Program-made: the position numbers and the translations under genes
NCBI GenBank assembly: GCA_048549915.1
Contig: JBLYYE010000029.1
Location: forward strand, 1 to 8,369
Source of the DNA: LSUCC0057 sp048549915
Lineage (GTDB): Bacteria; Pseudomonadota; Gammaproteobacteria; Pseudomonadales; Porticoccaceae
Length of the DNA stretch: 8,369 nt
Direction of reading: 5' to 3'
The notes under the pieces: model-generated
Told to the model about the DNA's origin: nothing
The model's database searches: none
The model's input: the letters and a program-made list of their open reading frames with translations, nothing else
Shown: positions 1 to 7,261 of the stretch, piece by piece
Layout: each line of letters begins with the position of its first letter
Numbering within the stretch: the first letter of the stretch is position 1

Positions 1-304
1 CATAAAGCTCTAGTGGATTGTCCTCCCAGACGAACAGCTGCTGGGGTTCAGCTGGGTTTTGATCCAAGCCCGAATATCCCAGCGGCAACATAACCGCCAA
101 CACCAGCGAGGCCGCCACTGCCAAGTGGGTCCAACGCCGTCTACTTTTCATATTTGTGTGACTGACAGATTGCAGAGCAGTAAGCCTAATTGTGTTCAAG
201 CGCTGTTGTAGCTGCTCATCTTGTTGGTAGTTTTGCTCATTGGCTTGGAGCTGTTCGCGCCATAATTGCTGCTGCTCTAGCGGATTTTCACTTTGCCTAT
301 TCAT
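1..304 (-). CDS. Putative anti-sigma factor, single-pass membrane protein (N-terminal 101 residues, cut by the window edge)
   Basis: This reading frame opens at ATG 304-302 and runs off the left edge, so only 101 residues are visible. Its start overlaps the stop of the upstream sigma gene by four bases (ATGA), which points to translational coupling. Residues 1-50 are polar and very rich in Gln and Glu, as expected of a cytoplasmic helical domain. A basic stretch (KSRRRW, about 53-58) is followed by a hydrophobic segment (about 59-77, HLAVAASLVLAVMLPLG) that fits one inner-membrane helix, and then by a polar, presumably periplasmic tail. The N-in topology and the place directly behind an ECF sigma gene suggest an anti-sigma factor that holds the sigma factor at the membrane. 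It resembles the small proteins (DUF3619-like) found behind such sigma genes, but I do not recognise it for certain. It shows no zinc-binding HxxxCxxC motif, so it is not an obvious ZAS-type anti-sigma factor. Confidence 0.72.
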   Translation of the reverse strand, partial: MNRQSENPLEQQQLWREQLQANEQNYQQDEQLQQRLNTIRLTALQSVSHTNMKSRRRWTHLAVAASLVLAVMLPLGYSGLDQNPAEPQQLFVWEDNPLELY

Positions 305-915
305 TCGCTCTGGCTCCTCAATAGGGTGGCATCAATGTTGTTTTGTTCAAAGAGTGCGCGCAGAGCCCTGAGCGCGCGGAAATAATGTTGTTTGACTGTG
401 CCAATGCTACAGTCCATAGCCGCCGCACTCTCTGCGATGCTCAACTCACCCCAGCCACGCAGCAGGAATACTTGGCGCTGACGTTCCGGCAGTTCACCCA
501 AGGCCATAACTAATTGCCGATTAAAGCGCTCAGCTGCCAACTGGTCTGCTCCAGAGAGCGTATCGCTCGCAATAGCCTCTAAACCATCGAACTCACTATC
601 TTGACTGCTCTCGGCAAAGACTTTTCGGTGCCGAGCAGTGCGCCGATAGTGGTCGGTTATGGCATTGCCGAGAATGGTCAGGAGCAGGGGCTTCCACTCT
701 TGGGCAGGGCGTTGCGCGTAGTGTGCGACGAGCTTTTCCATTGCAATTTGAACGAGATCTAACGCATCTTCACGCTGCCCAGTTGCACTGAAGGCAATAG
801 CGAAAAGGCGCGTCTGCATGGAGGCCAAAACTGTATTTAACGTTGGCGGCAGCGAGCGCTCGGCAGACTCATCTCTACCTATAGATTCAGATTGTTTAAC
901 CTGTGCAGTTGGCAA
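301..915 (-). CDS. ECF-family RNA polymerase sigma factor (sigma-70 family)
   Basis: This 204-residue protein has the two-domain layout of ECF sigma factors. Region 2 spans about residues 28-95 (TRLFAIAFSATGQREDALDL, then the -10 reading helix around NAITDHYRRTARHRK). After an acidic linker, region 4 spans about 135-188 (LGELPERQRQVFLLRGWGEL, then the helix-turn-helix LSIAESAAAMDCSIGTVKQH). It would direct core polymerase to a small regulon. The start chosen is TTG 915-913: it follows an in-frame TAG by four codons and has an AGAGAGA ribosome binding site (923-929) seven bases upstream. The first internal ATG (codon 33, at 819) would cut into region 2. The usual DLVQETF motif is DLVQIAM here, so helix 2 is slightly atypical. 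The gene sits 72 nt behind prc on the same strand and overlaps the putative anti-sigma gene by ATGA. The signal it answers to cannot be read from the sequence. Confidence 0.9.
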   Translation of the reverse strand: MPTAQVKQSESIGRDESAERSLPPTLNTVLASMQTRLFAIAFSATGQREDALDLVQIAMEKLVAHYAQRPAQEWKPLLLTILGNAITDHYRRTARHRKVFAESSQDSEFDGLEAIASDTLSGADQLAAERFNRQLVMALGELPERQRQVFLLRGWGELSIAESAAAMDCSIGTVKQHYFRALRALRALFEQNNIDATLLRSQSE

Positions 916-932
916 CGTACAATCTCTCTAGT

Positions 933-945
933 GTGATTCAATCAC
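933..945. repeat. 13-bp palindrome (6-bp arms, 1-nt centre) upstream of the sigma gene
   Basis: GTGATT-C-AATCAC is a perfect inverted repeat in the 72-nt gap between prc and the sigma gene. It lies between the candidate promoter and the ribosome binding site. With a one-base centre it cannot fold as an RNA hairpin of full length, so if functional it is more likely a DNA operator. It resembles a CRP site (TGTGA/TCAC), but the spacing is one base too short and the outer bases do not match. Confidence 0.3.
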
Positions 946-948
946 TTA

Positions 949-975
949 TAACGCTACAGGCAAGATTAGGTTGAC
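949..975 (-). promoter_or_regulatory. Candidate ECF-type promoter for the sigma/anti-sigma pair
   Basis: On the minus strand, a TGTCAACC element (975-968) and a CGTTA element (953-949) lie with 16 bases between AAC and CGTT. This matches the general ECF promoter pattern of an AAC-containing -35 and a CGT-containing -10. A transcript would start near 942, about 27 nt before the TTG start. It lies just beyond the prc stop codon, so it could give the sigma gene autoregulated expression independent of prc. The pattern is short and degenerate, so it may be chance. Confidence 0.28.
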
Positions 976-987
976 ACCGATGTAGAG

Positions 988-3132
988 TTATTTGGTTAAC
1001 TGAATCAAATCGGCCAGTACATATGCGGCCTCAATCAGCAGAGGATCATCGTCAGCTGAGACTGTCACCAACTCTTCTTTTTCTGTGCTGTCGTCGGTAG
1101 AGCCAGAGTCAGAGCTCTGATCGACGCTCTCTTTGTCGTCCGCTTTTTCTACTTTGCGCCAACTTTCAACATCGCTATAGGGCTCGAGATCCCGGCGAAC
1201 ACGATGCCTATTCTCGATGGCCAAGAGGGCTTCTTCACGCTGTTGTTTTTGCGCCTGACGAGCATCAAGGTTGACTAATACCTGAGTGCTCTGATCCCAC
1301 TCCCTTTCCAGCTCGAGACTCTCAGTAAGGCGTATAAGCTCACTTTTAGTCTGCTGACGTTGCAAGTGGCGCTGACGCAAATCAGGCAAGTAGTCGTCAA
1401 AGCTGGGGTAGAGTCGATGCGAGACCGGGTGAATCGTATCCCAGGGCAGGGCATTATCCCGCTCGCGCTCACCAATTTTACTACTATCCCAGAGTGAGGG
1501 CAGGGCTACATCCGGGACGACTCCGCGGTTTTGTGTGCTGTCACCTGAAATACGGTAGTACTTAGAGATGGTAAGCTTTACCTGACCAGAGCTAAGCCCG
1601 GTGATATCTTGCACTGTGCCTTTGCCGTAGGTTTGGCTGCCGACAATGAGTGCGCGCTGATAGTCCTGCAATGCACCTGCTAAAATCTCAGAAGCAGATG
1701 CACTCAGGCGATCAACTAGAACAACTAAAGGGCCGTTGTAAACTGCAGCACTGCGTGCGCGTTGTCTGCGATCCACTTTATTGTCCGCATTCTTTATCTG
1801 CACAACTGGGCCTGGCTCTACAAATAGATCAGTCATCGTAGTGGCCTCATGCAGAGAGCCACCACCGTTGCTGCGCAAATCTAAAATAATGCCATCGACG
1901 TTTTCGTCGGCCATCTCTCGCAGTAGGTTGTAGACATCGCGAGTACTGCTTTTGTAGTCGGGGTCACGCTGGCGATAAGCCTCAAAGTCAAAGTAGAACG
2001 CCGGCAGCTCAATCACTCCAATGCGGGTAGCGGGGCGCTCGGTGCTAGAACTGATTTCAACAAGGCTGCCGCTCGCCGCTTGGTCTTCTAGCTTTACTTT
2101 GTCGCGAGTAATTGTGATTTCGCGCTGCTGATCGGCAAATTCACCCATGGTGGGGATTATTTGGAGCGTCACTTGCGAATCTTTTGGACCGCGAATGAGA
2201 TCGACCACATCATCTAGCCGCCAGCCGACGACATCGACAACGTCTTCACCCTCCTGACCGACACCGACGATTTTATCCTCGGCCTGCAATATCCCTTGCG
2301 CGTCGGCGGGGCCGCCGGGGATAACGCGAACTACCTGAGTAAACTCGTCTTCGATTTGTAGTACTGCGCCTATCCCCTCCAGCGAGAGTGACATATTTAT
2401 CTTGAAATTCTCTTCACTGCGCGGCGACATGTAATCGGTGTGCGGGTCATATATCGAGGTAACAGCATTAGCAAAAGAGGAAAAGAGATCTGTCGCGTTA
2501 AACTGCTCGACACGCTTCAACTGGTTGCGGTAGCGTTTAATCAGCAACTCTTGTGCTTCCTCCGCAGTTTTATCTGCCAGCATTAAACCGCCAAGTTGTT
2601 CAGCCAATCGCAGCTGCCAAAATGCATCGGCCTGTGCAGTCGAGGTGAACCATGAGCGCTTGTCAGCATCTAACTCAATTGCTGTATCGGCTTGTTCTGG
2701 GAGCGGCAGGGGTGTTTCAAGCAAGGCTATGTTCTGCTCAATCCGCGCCAAGGCTCGTTGCCGCCACAGGTTATAAAGCTGCTCAGCTGGCTTTAAATTG
2801 CTCTGTTTCAAAGCATCGTCGAGCTTGTTCTGCCACTGACTTTGAGCTTTCTCTATATCCGCAAATAAAAAGTAATTTTTACCGCCGTCAAGACGCTCGA
2901 GAAACCGCTCCAGAAGCTGAGCAGAAAATACGTTATCAAGCTCAATTTTGACAAAGTGACGTTGATCGAGCTCCTCTAAAAGCTCATTAAACAGCTCAGG
3001 ATGGGTGTCATTAAGCTCAACAACGGCTGAACCAGCAGATGGTGCTTGTTGCGTCTGCTCAGAGCCACTCACTAGTTGTGCCGACAAGACAAATGCAAAG
3101 ACGCAAACTGTTTTTAAAAATTGGTGAAGCAT
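988..3132 (-). CDS. prc: Carboxy-terminal processing (tail-specific) protease Prc/Tsp, family S41
   Basis: This 714-residue periplasmic serine protease degrades or trims proteins with nonpolar C-termini; in E. coli it processes FtsI and degrades MepS with the adaptor NlpI. A signal peptide occupies about residues 1-23 (MLHQFLKTVCVFAFVLSAQL, then VSGS). A helical N-terminal region follows to about 240, with the family motif NAVTSIYDPHTDYMSP at 222-237. The PDZ domain lies at about 246-330, with IPGGPADAQGIL in its ligand-binding part. The S41 catalytic core covers about 370-545. The Ser/Lys dyad is intact: S479 in SASASEI and K504 in TYGKGTVQ, with D490 in LQDY. The spacing equals E. coli S430, D441 and K455. 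The C-terminal domain includes an acidic Ser/Asp/Glu-rich linker (about 663-698) before a final hydrophobic helix. The protein is about 30 residues longer than E. coli Prc (682). The start is ATG 3132 with an AAGGGA ribosome binding site. It could share a transcript with the sigma gene downstream. Confidence 0.95.
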   Translation of the reverse strand: MLHQFLKTVCVFAFVLSAQLVSGSEQTQQAPSAGSAVVELNDTHPELFNELLEELDQRHFVKIELDNVFSAQLLERFLERLDGGKNYFLFADIEKAQSQWQNKLDDALKQSNLKPAEQLYNLWRQRALARIEQNIALLETPLPLPEQADTAIELDADKRSWFTSTAQADAFWQLRLAEQLGGLMLADKTAEEAQELLIKRYRNQLKRVEQFNATDLFSSFANAVTSIYDPHTDYMSPRSEENFKINMSLSLEGIGAVLQIEDEFTQVVRVIPGGPADAQGILQAEDKIVGVGQEGEDVVDVVGWRLDDVVDLIRGPKDSQVTLQIIPTMGEFADQQREITITRDKVKLEDQAASGSLVEISSSTERPATRIGVIELPAFYFDFEAYRQRDPDYKSSTRDVYNLLREMADENVDGIILDLRSNGGGSLHEATTMTDLFVEPGPVVQIKNADNKVDRRQRARSAAVYNGPLVVLVDRLSASASEILAGALQDYQRALIVGSQTYGKGTVQDITGLSSGQVKLTISKYYRISGDSTQNRGVVPDVALPSLWDSSKIGERERDNALPWDTIHPVSHRLYPSFDDYLPDLRQRHLQRQQTKSELIRLTESLELEREWDQSTQVLVNLDARQAQKQQREEALLAIENRHRVRRDLEPYSDVESWRKVEKADDKESVDQSSDSGSTDDSTEKEELVTVSADDDPLLIEAAYVLADLIQLTK

Positions 3133-3140
3133 AGAGTTCC

Positions 3141-3181
3141 CTTGGCGCTCGGAGTTAATCCAGCAAAATTATCACGCCAAG
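3141..3181 (-). promoter_or_regulatory. prc: Inverted repeat spanning the prc leader and touching its ribosome binding site
   Basis: CTTGGCG (3141-3147) and CGCCAAG (3175-3181) form a perfect 7-bp inverted repeat with a 27-bp spacer. On the prc strand the 3' arm reads CGCCAAG and runs into the AAGGGA ribosome binding site just upstream of the ATG. The spacer contains GATAAT, a possible prc -10 box with no good -35. If the transcript starts upstream of the repeat, a hairpin could mask the ribosome binding site. If it starts within the spacer, the arms would flank the promoter as operator half-sites. Confidence 0.3.
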
Positions 3182-3295
3182 CACTATAGCAGAGAGAGTA
3201 GTGCGACGGCAGCCCAGCCCTAAAGCTCGCTTTCAGTTAAGCTCACAAGCATTTAGAATTAGATATTAGAAATTGCCCTCCGGCTAAGAGCACGC

Positions 3296-5179
3296 ATGCA
3301 ATCTACAGCTTCATTTTCATACCAGCCAATCGTCGACGCGCTCAATGCAAAATCAGCGGATCAAGCGCTGCTAATGCTCGCCGAACACTCCGAGCAACTT
3401 GCTAGTGACCCGCAATTTTGGGACTATCAGGTTGCCGCGCTACTTATGGCTGAGCGCAATACCGAGGTTAAAACTGCCTACCAAGCCTGTGCTGCACTCA
3501 ATACTCTCTATCCAGAAACCATCATTAATGCCATCAAAGCAGCAGAGCGCACCGGCGACATGGAGTGGCTAGAAGAGCTGTCTATACAGCTAGAGGGTTG
3601 CGGTACAGAGCATCAAATTGCCGCCGCCAGATACCGCGCGGATGCGCTCTGGAAGCAGAAAAAATATCATCAATCGCTAGTCGCCTGCCGAAACTTACTC
3701 AAACTGACGCCAGAGTCGGTCGCAGCGCTGCGCATGTTAATAAAAAACCTTCTCAATTTAGCTCAAGTTGAAGAGGCGGTCATTGAGGCCAACCGAGCAG
3801 TAACGCTGCTTCCCGATAATGCTGAGTTGGTTTTGATGCGATTCCAAGCTTTGATAGCCTATGGAGCAGTGGAGCGCGGTTTTGAGCTCACAAATGCCTG
3901 GTGCAACGATAATGCCGAACTAGTTCACCCCGCATTGGCGTCAGCACTTGCCAACTTTAGCCAGTACCACTCAAAGCTCACGGTGGCAGAAAAACGTTCG
4001 GTCTGTGAGCGCTTTGGCCAATTGGCCAACACATATGTAGCCTCCACTATGAGCTGGCAGACCACTTTTGAAGCCGAAAAAACACTTCATATTGGCCTGC
4101 TTAGCGGCGATCTGCGCAGCCATCCTGTGGGCTATTTTATGGAGGCACTCTTACAGCATTCGCCTCAGTACGATATCGTTGTAACTGTTTTTGATACTCT
4201 AAATGAGGGTGATAATTTTACAACTCATTTGCGCAGCCTAGTGGACCAATGGCACAACGTAGTGGACCTTACCAATCAGCAAATAGCCCGTTTAATTCAG
4301 TCAAATCATATCGACATTCTCATCGATCTACATGGCCATACTACGGGGCAGCGTCTCGGCGTCTGTGCGTTTCGCCCGGCACCCCTACAGCTGACATGGC
4401 ACGGTTTTCTCGGCACGACGGGGGTACCCGAGATCGACTATGCTTTTGCCGACCCGCTCTGTGTTCCGCAGGGCAGTGAGGGAGAATTTATTGAAGATTT
4501 GCTTTATATTCCCAGCTACTACTGCTTTAAACCTATCGCGATTGCTCCGCCTGTGGCACCACCGCCAGTAATTAAAAATGGCTTTATTACGTTCGGCAGC
4601 CTAAATAAACCGGATAAGCACAACCAAGGTGTGCTCTCGCTGTGGGCTAAAGTTCTCGATAGGGTACCTAACAGCCGCCTACTATTAAAAGGGAAGGGGT
4701 TTGATCTGCCTATCTACAGGCTAGAGTTCGAGCGTAAACTGTTGCTCTGCGGTATAGACCTTGCCCGCGTTGAATTGCAGCCCCCCAGTGCTCGCAGGCT
4801 GTTTTTGCAGAGTTATCAGGATATCGATATTGCACTTGACCCTTTCCCCTATAGCGGTGCGACAACAACGGTCGAAGCGCTCTGGTGTGGCGTACCTGTT
4901 CTGGCGTTGAGTGGCGACAGAATGGTATGGCGCATGGCTGACTCTATTCTCACCCACGCAGGCCACCCTGAATGGGTTGCGGCAAACCATGAAGAGTTCG
5001 TAAAACTTGCCGTCGAGCTTGCCAGCAATACTGATAGGCTTGTGCAACTTCGCAGCAATCAACGCGAAAACTTGCTGAGTTCGCCACTCTTTGACAGTGC
5101 AGGTTATGCTGAAAATGTCCACAACGCAGTGCGCACAGCCTGGCGCAAACGATGTGCTTCGGGAGAGAGGCAGTCATGA
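3296..5179 (+). CDS. TPR-containing GT41 (SPINDLY/O-GlcNAc-transferase-like) glycosyltransferase, first paralog
   Basis: This 627-residue cytoplasmic protein has no signal peptide or membrane segment. The N-terminal half (about 10-250) is helical. TPR-like units are clearest at about 108-200 (for example ADALWKQKKYHQSLVACRNL and VEEAVIEANRAVTLLPDN). The C-terminal half (about 264-620) is a GT41 catalytic region with a GT-B fold expected. Its markers are LHIGLLSGDLRSHPVGYF (H276, the position of human OGT H498), DILIDLHGHTTGQRLG, RPAPLQLTWHGFLGTTG, FGSLNKPDK (K441, aligned with the OGT nucleotide-sugar-binding lysine K842) and DPFPYSGATTTVEALWCG. GT41 enzymes move GlcNAc, fucose or hexose from a nucleotide sugar to Ser/Thr, or to Asn in the HMW1C branch; donor and acceptor are not readable here. 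The start ATG 3296 has only a weak AAGAG ribosome binding site. Its TGA overlaps the start of the second paralog. An adhesin gene lies downstream in the same direction. Confidence 0.92.
   Translation: MQSTASFSYQPIVDALNAKSADQALLMLAEHSEQLASDPQFWDYQVAALLMAERNTEVKTAYQACAALNTLYPETIINAIKAAERTGDMEWLEELSIQLEGCGTEHQIAAARYRADALWKQKKYHQSLVACRNLLKLTPESVAALRMLIKNLLNLAQVEEAVIEANRAVTLLPDNAELVLMRFQALIAYGAVERGFELTNAWCNDNAELVHPALASALANFSQYHSKLTVAEKRSVCERFGQLANTYVASTMSWQTTFEAEKTLHIGLLSGDLRSHPVGYFMEALLQHSPQYDIVVTVFDTLNEGDNFTTHLRSLVDQWHNVVDLTNQQIARLIQSNHIDILIDLHGHTTGQRLGVCAFRPAPLQLTWHGFLGTTGVPEIDYAFADPLCVPQGSEGEFIEDLLYIPSYYCFKPIAIAPPVAPPPVIKNGFITFGSLNKPDKHNQGVLSLWAKVLDRVPNSRLLLKGKGFDLPIYRLEFERKLLLCGIDLARVELQPPSARRLFLQSYQDIDIALDPFPYSGATTTVEALWCGVPVLALSGDRMVWRMADSILTHAGHPEWVAANHEEFVKLAVELASNTDRLVQLRSNQRENLLSSPLFDSAGYAENVHNAVRTAWRKRCASGERQS
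5161..5170 (+). promoter_or_regulatory. Ribosome binding site that fixes the start of the second glycosyltransferase
   Basis: GGGAGAGAGG lies five bases before ATG 5176 and inside the 3' end of the first glycosyltransferase gene. It supports ATG 5176 over the in-frame ATG at 5152, which would add eight residues (MCFGREAV) that have no counterpart in the first paralog and would place this purine-rich site inside the coding region. Confidence 0.7.
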
Positions 5180-7041
5180 TTCAATCAGATGCTGATGCGG
5201 TCGTCGCCTCACTCAATGCCAAAGAACCGCTCACTGCTTTAGAAAAGCTATCCCCTTTGCTTGCGCAAGAGCCTGACAACGGCAGCTTGTGGGATTACCA
5301 GCTAGCCGCTTTAGTGATGGCCGATCGCCACACAGAGGCGGAGCAGGCATTTGACCGTTGCCAGCAGCTTGGCGCCATTTTCAGCGAAACCCTCGCCAAC
5401 GCCTGCAACAATGCTAAGAAGTTGTTAAAACCCGAACTGGTTTTGGCCCGCGGCAAGCAGTTAGAACAGTTAGATAAAGCTTCTGGTCTGAAATGGCAGG
5501 TCGAAGCGTTGCTAGAGTTAAAGCAGGGTGAGGCGGCAAAACAGGCGGCTGAGAGGCTTTTGCAAATTGCTAATCAAGACCTCTCTTGCCAACACTTAGC
5601 GATTCAAGCCCTGCGCATGTTAGGTGACGAAAAAAGTGCGTTAGGCGTAGTTAACCGCGCTCTAACCCAAAACCCCGGCGATGGAAGACTAACCTCTGCG
5701 CGCATAGAGCTGTGCGTGGCACTCGGTGATACAGAGATGGCCTTGAGCGCTGCTCAACAGTGGGCAGATGAATACCCACAGAGGAGTTCTGCCAAACACC
5801 TTAGTAGCATCTGTTTTTATAGCCAATACCCAAGCCAGATAACTGTGGCCCAGCGTCGTGAACGTGCTGAACAGTTTGCAAATTTTGTCTGCCGCGACAC
5901 AACCCCTTATAAAAACTGGAAAAACAGTCTCGAGGCCGATCGACCACTGCGCATCGGATTATTGAGTGGAGACTTGCGCAGCCACCCCATTGGTTATTTT
6001 ATTCACCCTCTTTTAGAGGGCTGGCAGGGCACGAAACTCTCGGTGTTTGTTTACGACACTCTTGAACAAGGGGATCAACTCTCTGCGCAAATGCGCCCAC
6101 TCACCGCTGCATGGCACAAAATAAAGCATGTCAGCGATGAACAGGTTTGTAAGCAGATACGCAGTGACAAAGTCGATATTTTAATAGACCTACACGGCCA
6201 TACTACCGGCCAAAGGCTGGGAGTCATGGCACTCAAACCGGCGCCAGTATCCGCCACTTGGATTGGTTTCCAATCGACTACTGGCCTGGCCCAGATAGAC
6301 TACATCCTGGTTGATCCGATCAGTGTCCCAGAGGGCGCTGAGGATGAATTTGTTGAAAAAGTTTGGCGTTTGGATAACTACTTCTGCTTTGCACCTACTC
6401 AGTTTAATCTGCCTGTCGGGCCGCCACCGCAAGAAAAAAACGGCTACACCACCTTTGGAAGCCTTAATAACCCGAAAAAAATCACCGACGAAATGCTCGC
6501 TCTATGGTGCAAAGTCCTTAATGCGGTTCCCAATAGCCGGTTATTCATTAAAGGGACAGGGCTCGAAAAAGCTGATTTTAGGGCCTCCCTTCAGCGTCGC
6601 CTCCTTATTCACGGTTTTACACCCGAGCAGGTTACTTTAGAGGGGCCCGCACCACGCGAACAATTCTTAGCCAGCTACCAAAAAATAGATATCGCTTTAG
6701 ATCCATTCCCTTACAGTGGGGCTACTACCACTGTAGAGGCACTCTGGTGCGGGCTTCCTGTTATTGCATTGGCTGGCGATAGAATGGTTTGGCGCATGGC
6801 CAAATCTATTCTTACCCAAGCCGGCCACCCCGAGTGGGTGGCGGAGAATCAGCAGGCATTTGTAGAGCTAGCCGCAAATCTTGCATCTGATCCCGAAAAG
6901 TTAGCCCAATTGCGCGTTAATCAACGCGACAAACTGTTGTCAGGCCCCCTTTTCGATGCAAACAATTACAGCCAAAAAGTTGGCGCAAGCCTCCGCAGGC
7001 TGTGGGCTGATTACGTCGCGAAATCTATGGAAGGCGTTTAA
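5176..7041 (+). CDS. TPR-containing GT41 (SPINDLY/O-GlcNAc-transferase-like) glycosyltransferase, second paralog
   Basis: Starting at ATG 5176, this 621-residue protein is a tandem paralog of its upstream neighbour, and the two genes are coupled by an ATGA overlap. The TPR-like N-terminal half (about 1-245) aligns with the first paralog but has diverged strongly. The GT41 catalytic half (about 257-615) is much closer: from DPFPYSG to HPEW, 41 of 46 residues are identical. Key family positions are kept: H270 in GDLRSHPIGYF, the DILIDLHGHTTGQRLG motif, K435 in FGSLNNPKK (aligned with OGT K842) and DPFPYSGATTTVEALWCG. Both copies therefore look catalytically competent. A difference stands out in the segment after the RPAP/KPAP motif: the first copy has TWHGFLGTTGVPEIDY where this one has TWIGFQSTTGLAQIDY, while common GT41 proteins read close to TWLGYPGTTGLPAIDY. 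This could reflect different acceptor or donor use, or a division of labour in a heteromer. It ends TAA followed directly by TAG. Confidence 0.92.
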   Translation: MIQSDADAVVASLNAKEPLTALEKLSPLLAQEPDNGSLWDYQLAALVMADRHTEAEQAFDRCQQLGAIFSETLANACNNAKKLLKPELVLARGKQLEQLDKASGLKWQVEALLELKQGEAAKQAAERLLQIANQDLSCQHLAIQALRMLGDEKSALGVVNRALTQNPGDGRLTSARIELCVALGDTEMALSAAQQWADEYPQRSSAKHLSSICFYSQYPSQITVAQRRERAEQFANFVCRDTTPYKNWKNSLEADRPLRIGLLSGDLRSHPIGYFIHPLLEGWQGTKLSVFVYDTLEQGDQLSAQMRPLTAAWHKIKHVSDEQVCKQIRSDKVDILIDLHGHTTGQRLGVMALKPAPVSATWIGFQSTTGLAQIDYILVDPISVPEGAEDEFVEKVWRLDNYFCFAPTQFNLPVGPPPQEKNGYTTFGSLNNPKKITDEMLALWCKVLNAVPNSRLFIKGTGLEKADFRASLQRRLLIHGFTPEQVTLEGPAPREQFLASYQKIDIALDPFPYSGATTTVEALWCGLPVIALAGDRMVWRMAKSILTQAGHPEWVAENQQAFVELAANLASDPEKLAQLRVNQRDKLLSGPLFDANNYSQKVGASLRRLWADYVAKSMEGV

Positions 7042-7249
7042 TAGCCACGCTCTGACAACTACTCGAGCTTACACGAGTGTTCTCACAGCAACCCCGGTTA
7101 TAACTATCATTCAGGCAATTATCCCAATCCACAGTAGGTCATCAATGCTAAATTTTTTCTTAAATGGTCTTGGCACAATTATTTAAAGCCGCCGTATTGT
7201 CATAGAATTTTGTCCATAAATATGTACAATCTGGCTGATTTATAAAAAA

Positions 7250-7254
7250 AAGGA
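7250..7254 (+). promoter_or_regulatory. Ribosome binding site for the adhesin GTG start
   Basis: AAGGA at the end of an eight-base A run (7244-7251) sits seven bases before GTG 7262. This is a good Shine-Dalgarno match at good spacing, and it decides the start, because the open frame reaches back only to the TAA at 7217-7219 and has no ATG in that stretch. The rest of the 220-bp gap before it (7042-7261) is AT-rich, with no convincing terminator and only weak promoter-like hexamers (TTGGCA at 7170-7175 with TATTGT at 7195-7200, an overlong 19-bp spacer). Confidence 0.65.
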
Positions 7255-7261
7255 TCTTCTA

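Noticed and set aside
1275..2951. Several 60-100 codon open frames on both strands inside prc
   Set aside because: They are shadows of the prc frame, with no ribosome binding sites, no recognisable domains and atypical composition.
5152..5175. Earlier in-frame ATG (5152) for the second glycosyltransferase
   Set aside because: It would put the GGGAGAGAGG ribosome binding site inside the gene and add eight residues absent from the paralog; ATG 5176 gives the coupled ATGA arrangement.
4721..5177. Minus-strand open frames opposite the 3' end of the first glycosyltransferase
   Set aside because: They lie antisense to a strongly conserved GT41 catalytic region and carry no protein features of their own.
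7061..7078. Stem-loop ACTCG/CGAGT after the second glycosyltransferase as a rho-independent terminator
   Set aside because: The stem is only 5 bp with an 8-nt loop and is followed by a mixed sequence rather than a T run.
7171..7186. Sigma-54 promoter upstream of the adhesin (TGGCAC at 7171-7176)
   Set aside because: The -24-like TGGCAC is present, but the -12 position reads TTTAA without the required GC.
7244..7251. A8 homopolymer upstream of the adhesin as a phase-variation tract
   Set aside because: It lies outside the coding frame and upstream of the ribosome binding site, so slippage would not change the frame or the RBS-start spacing; it also misses clear -35/-10 spacing.
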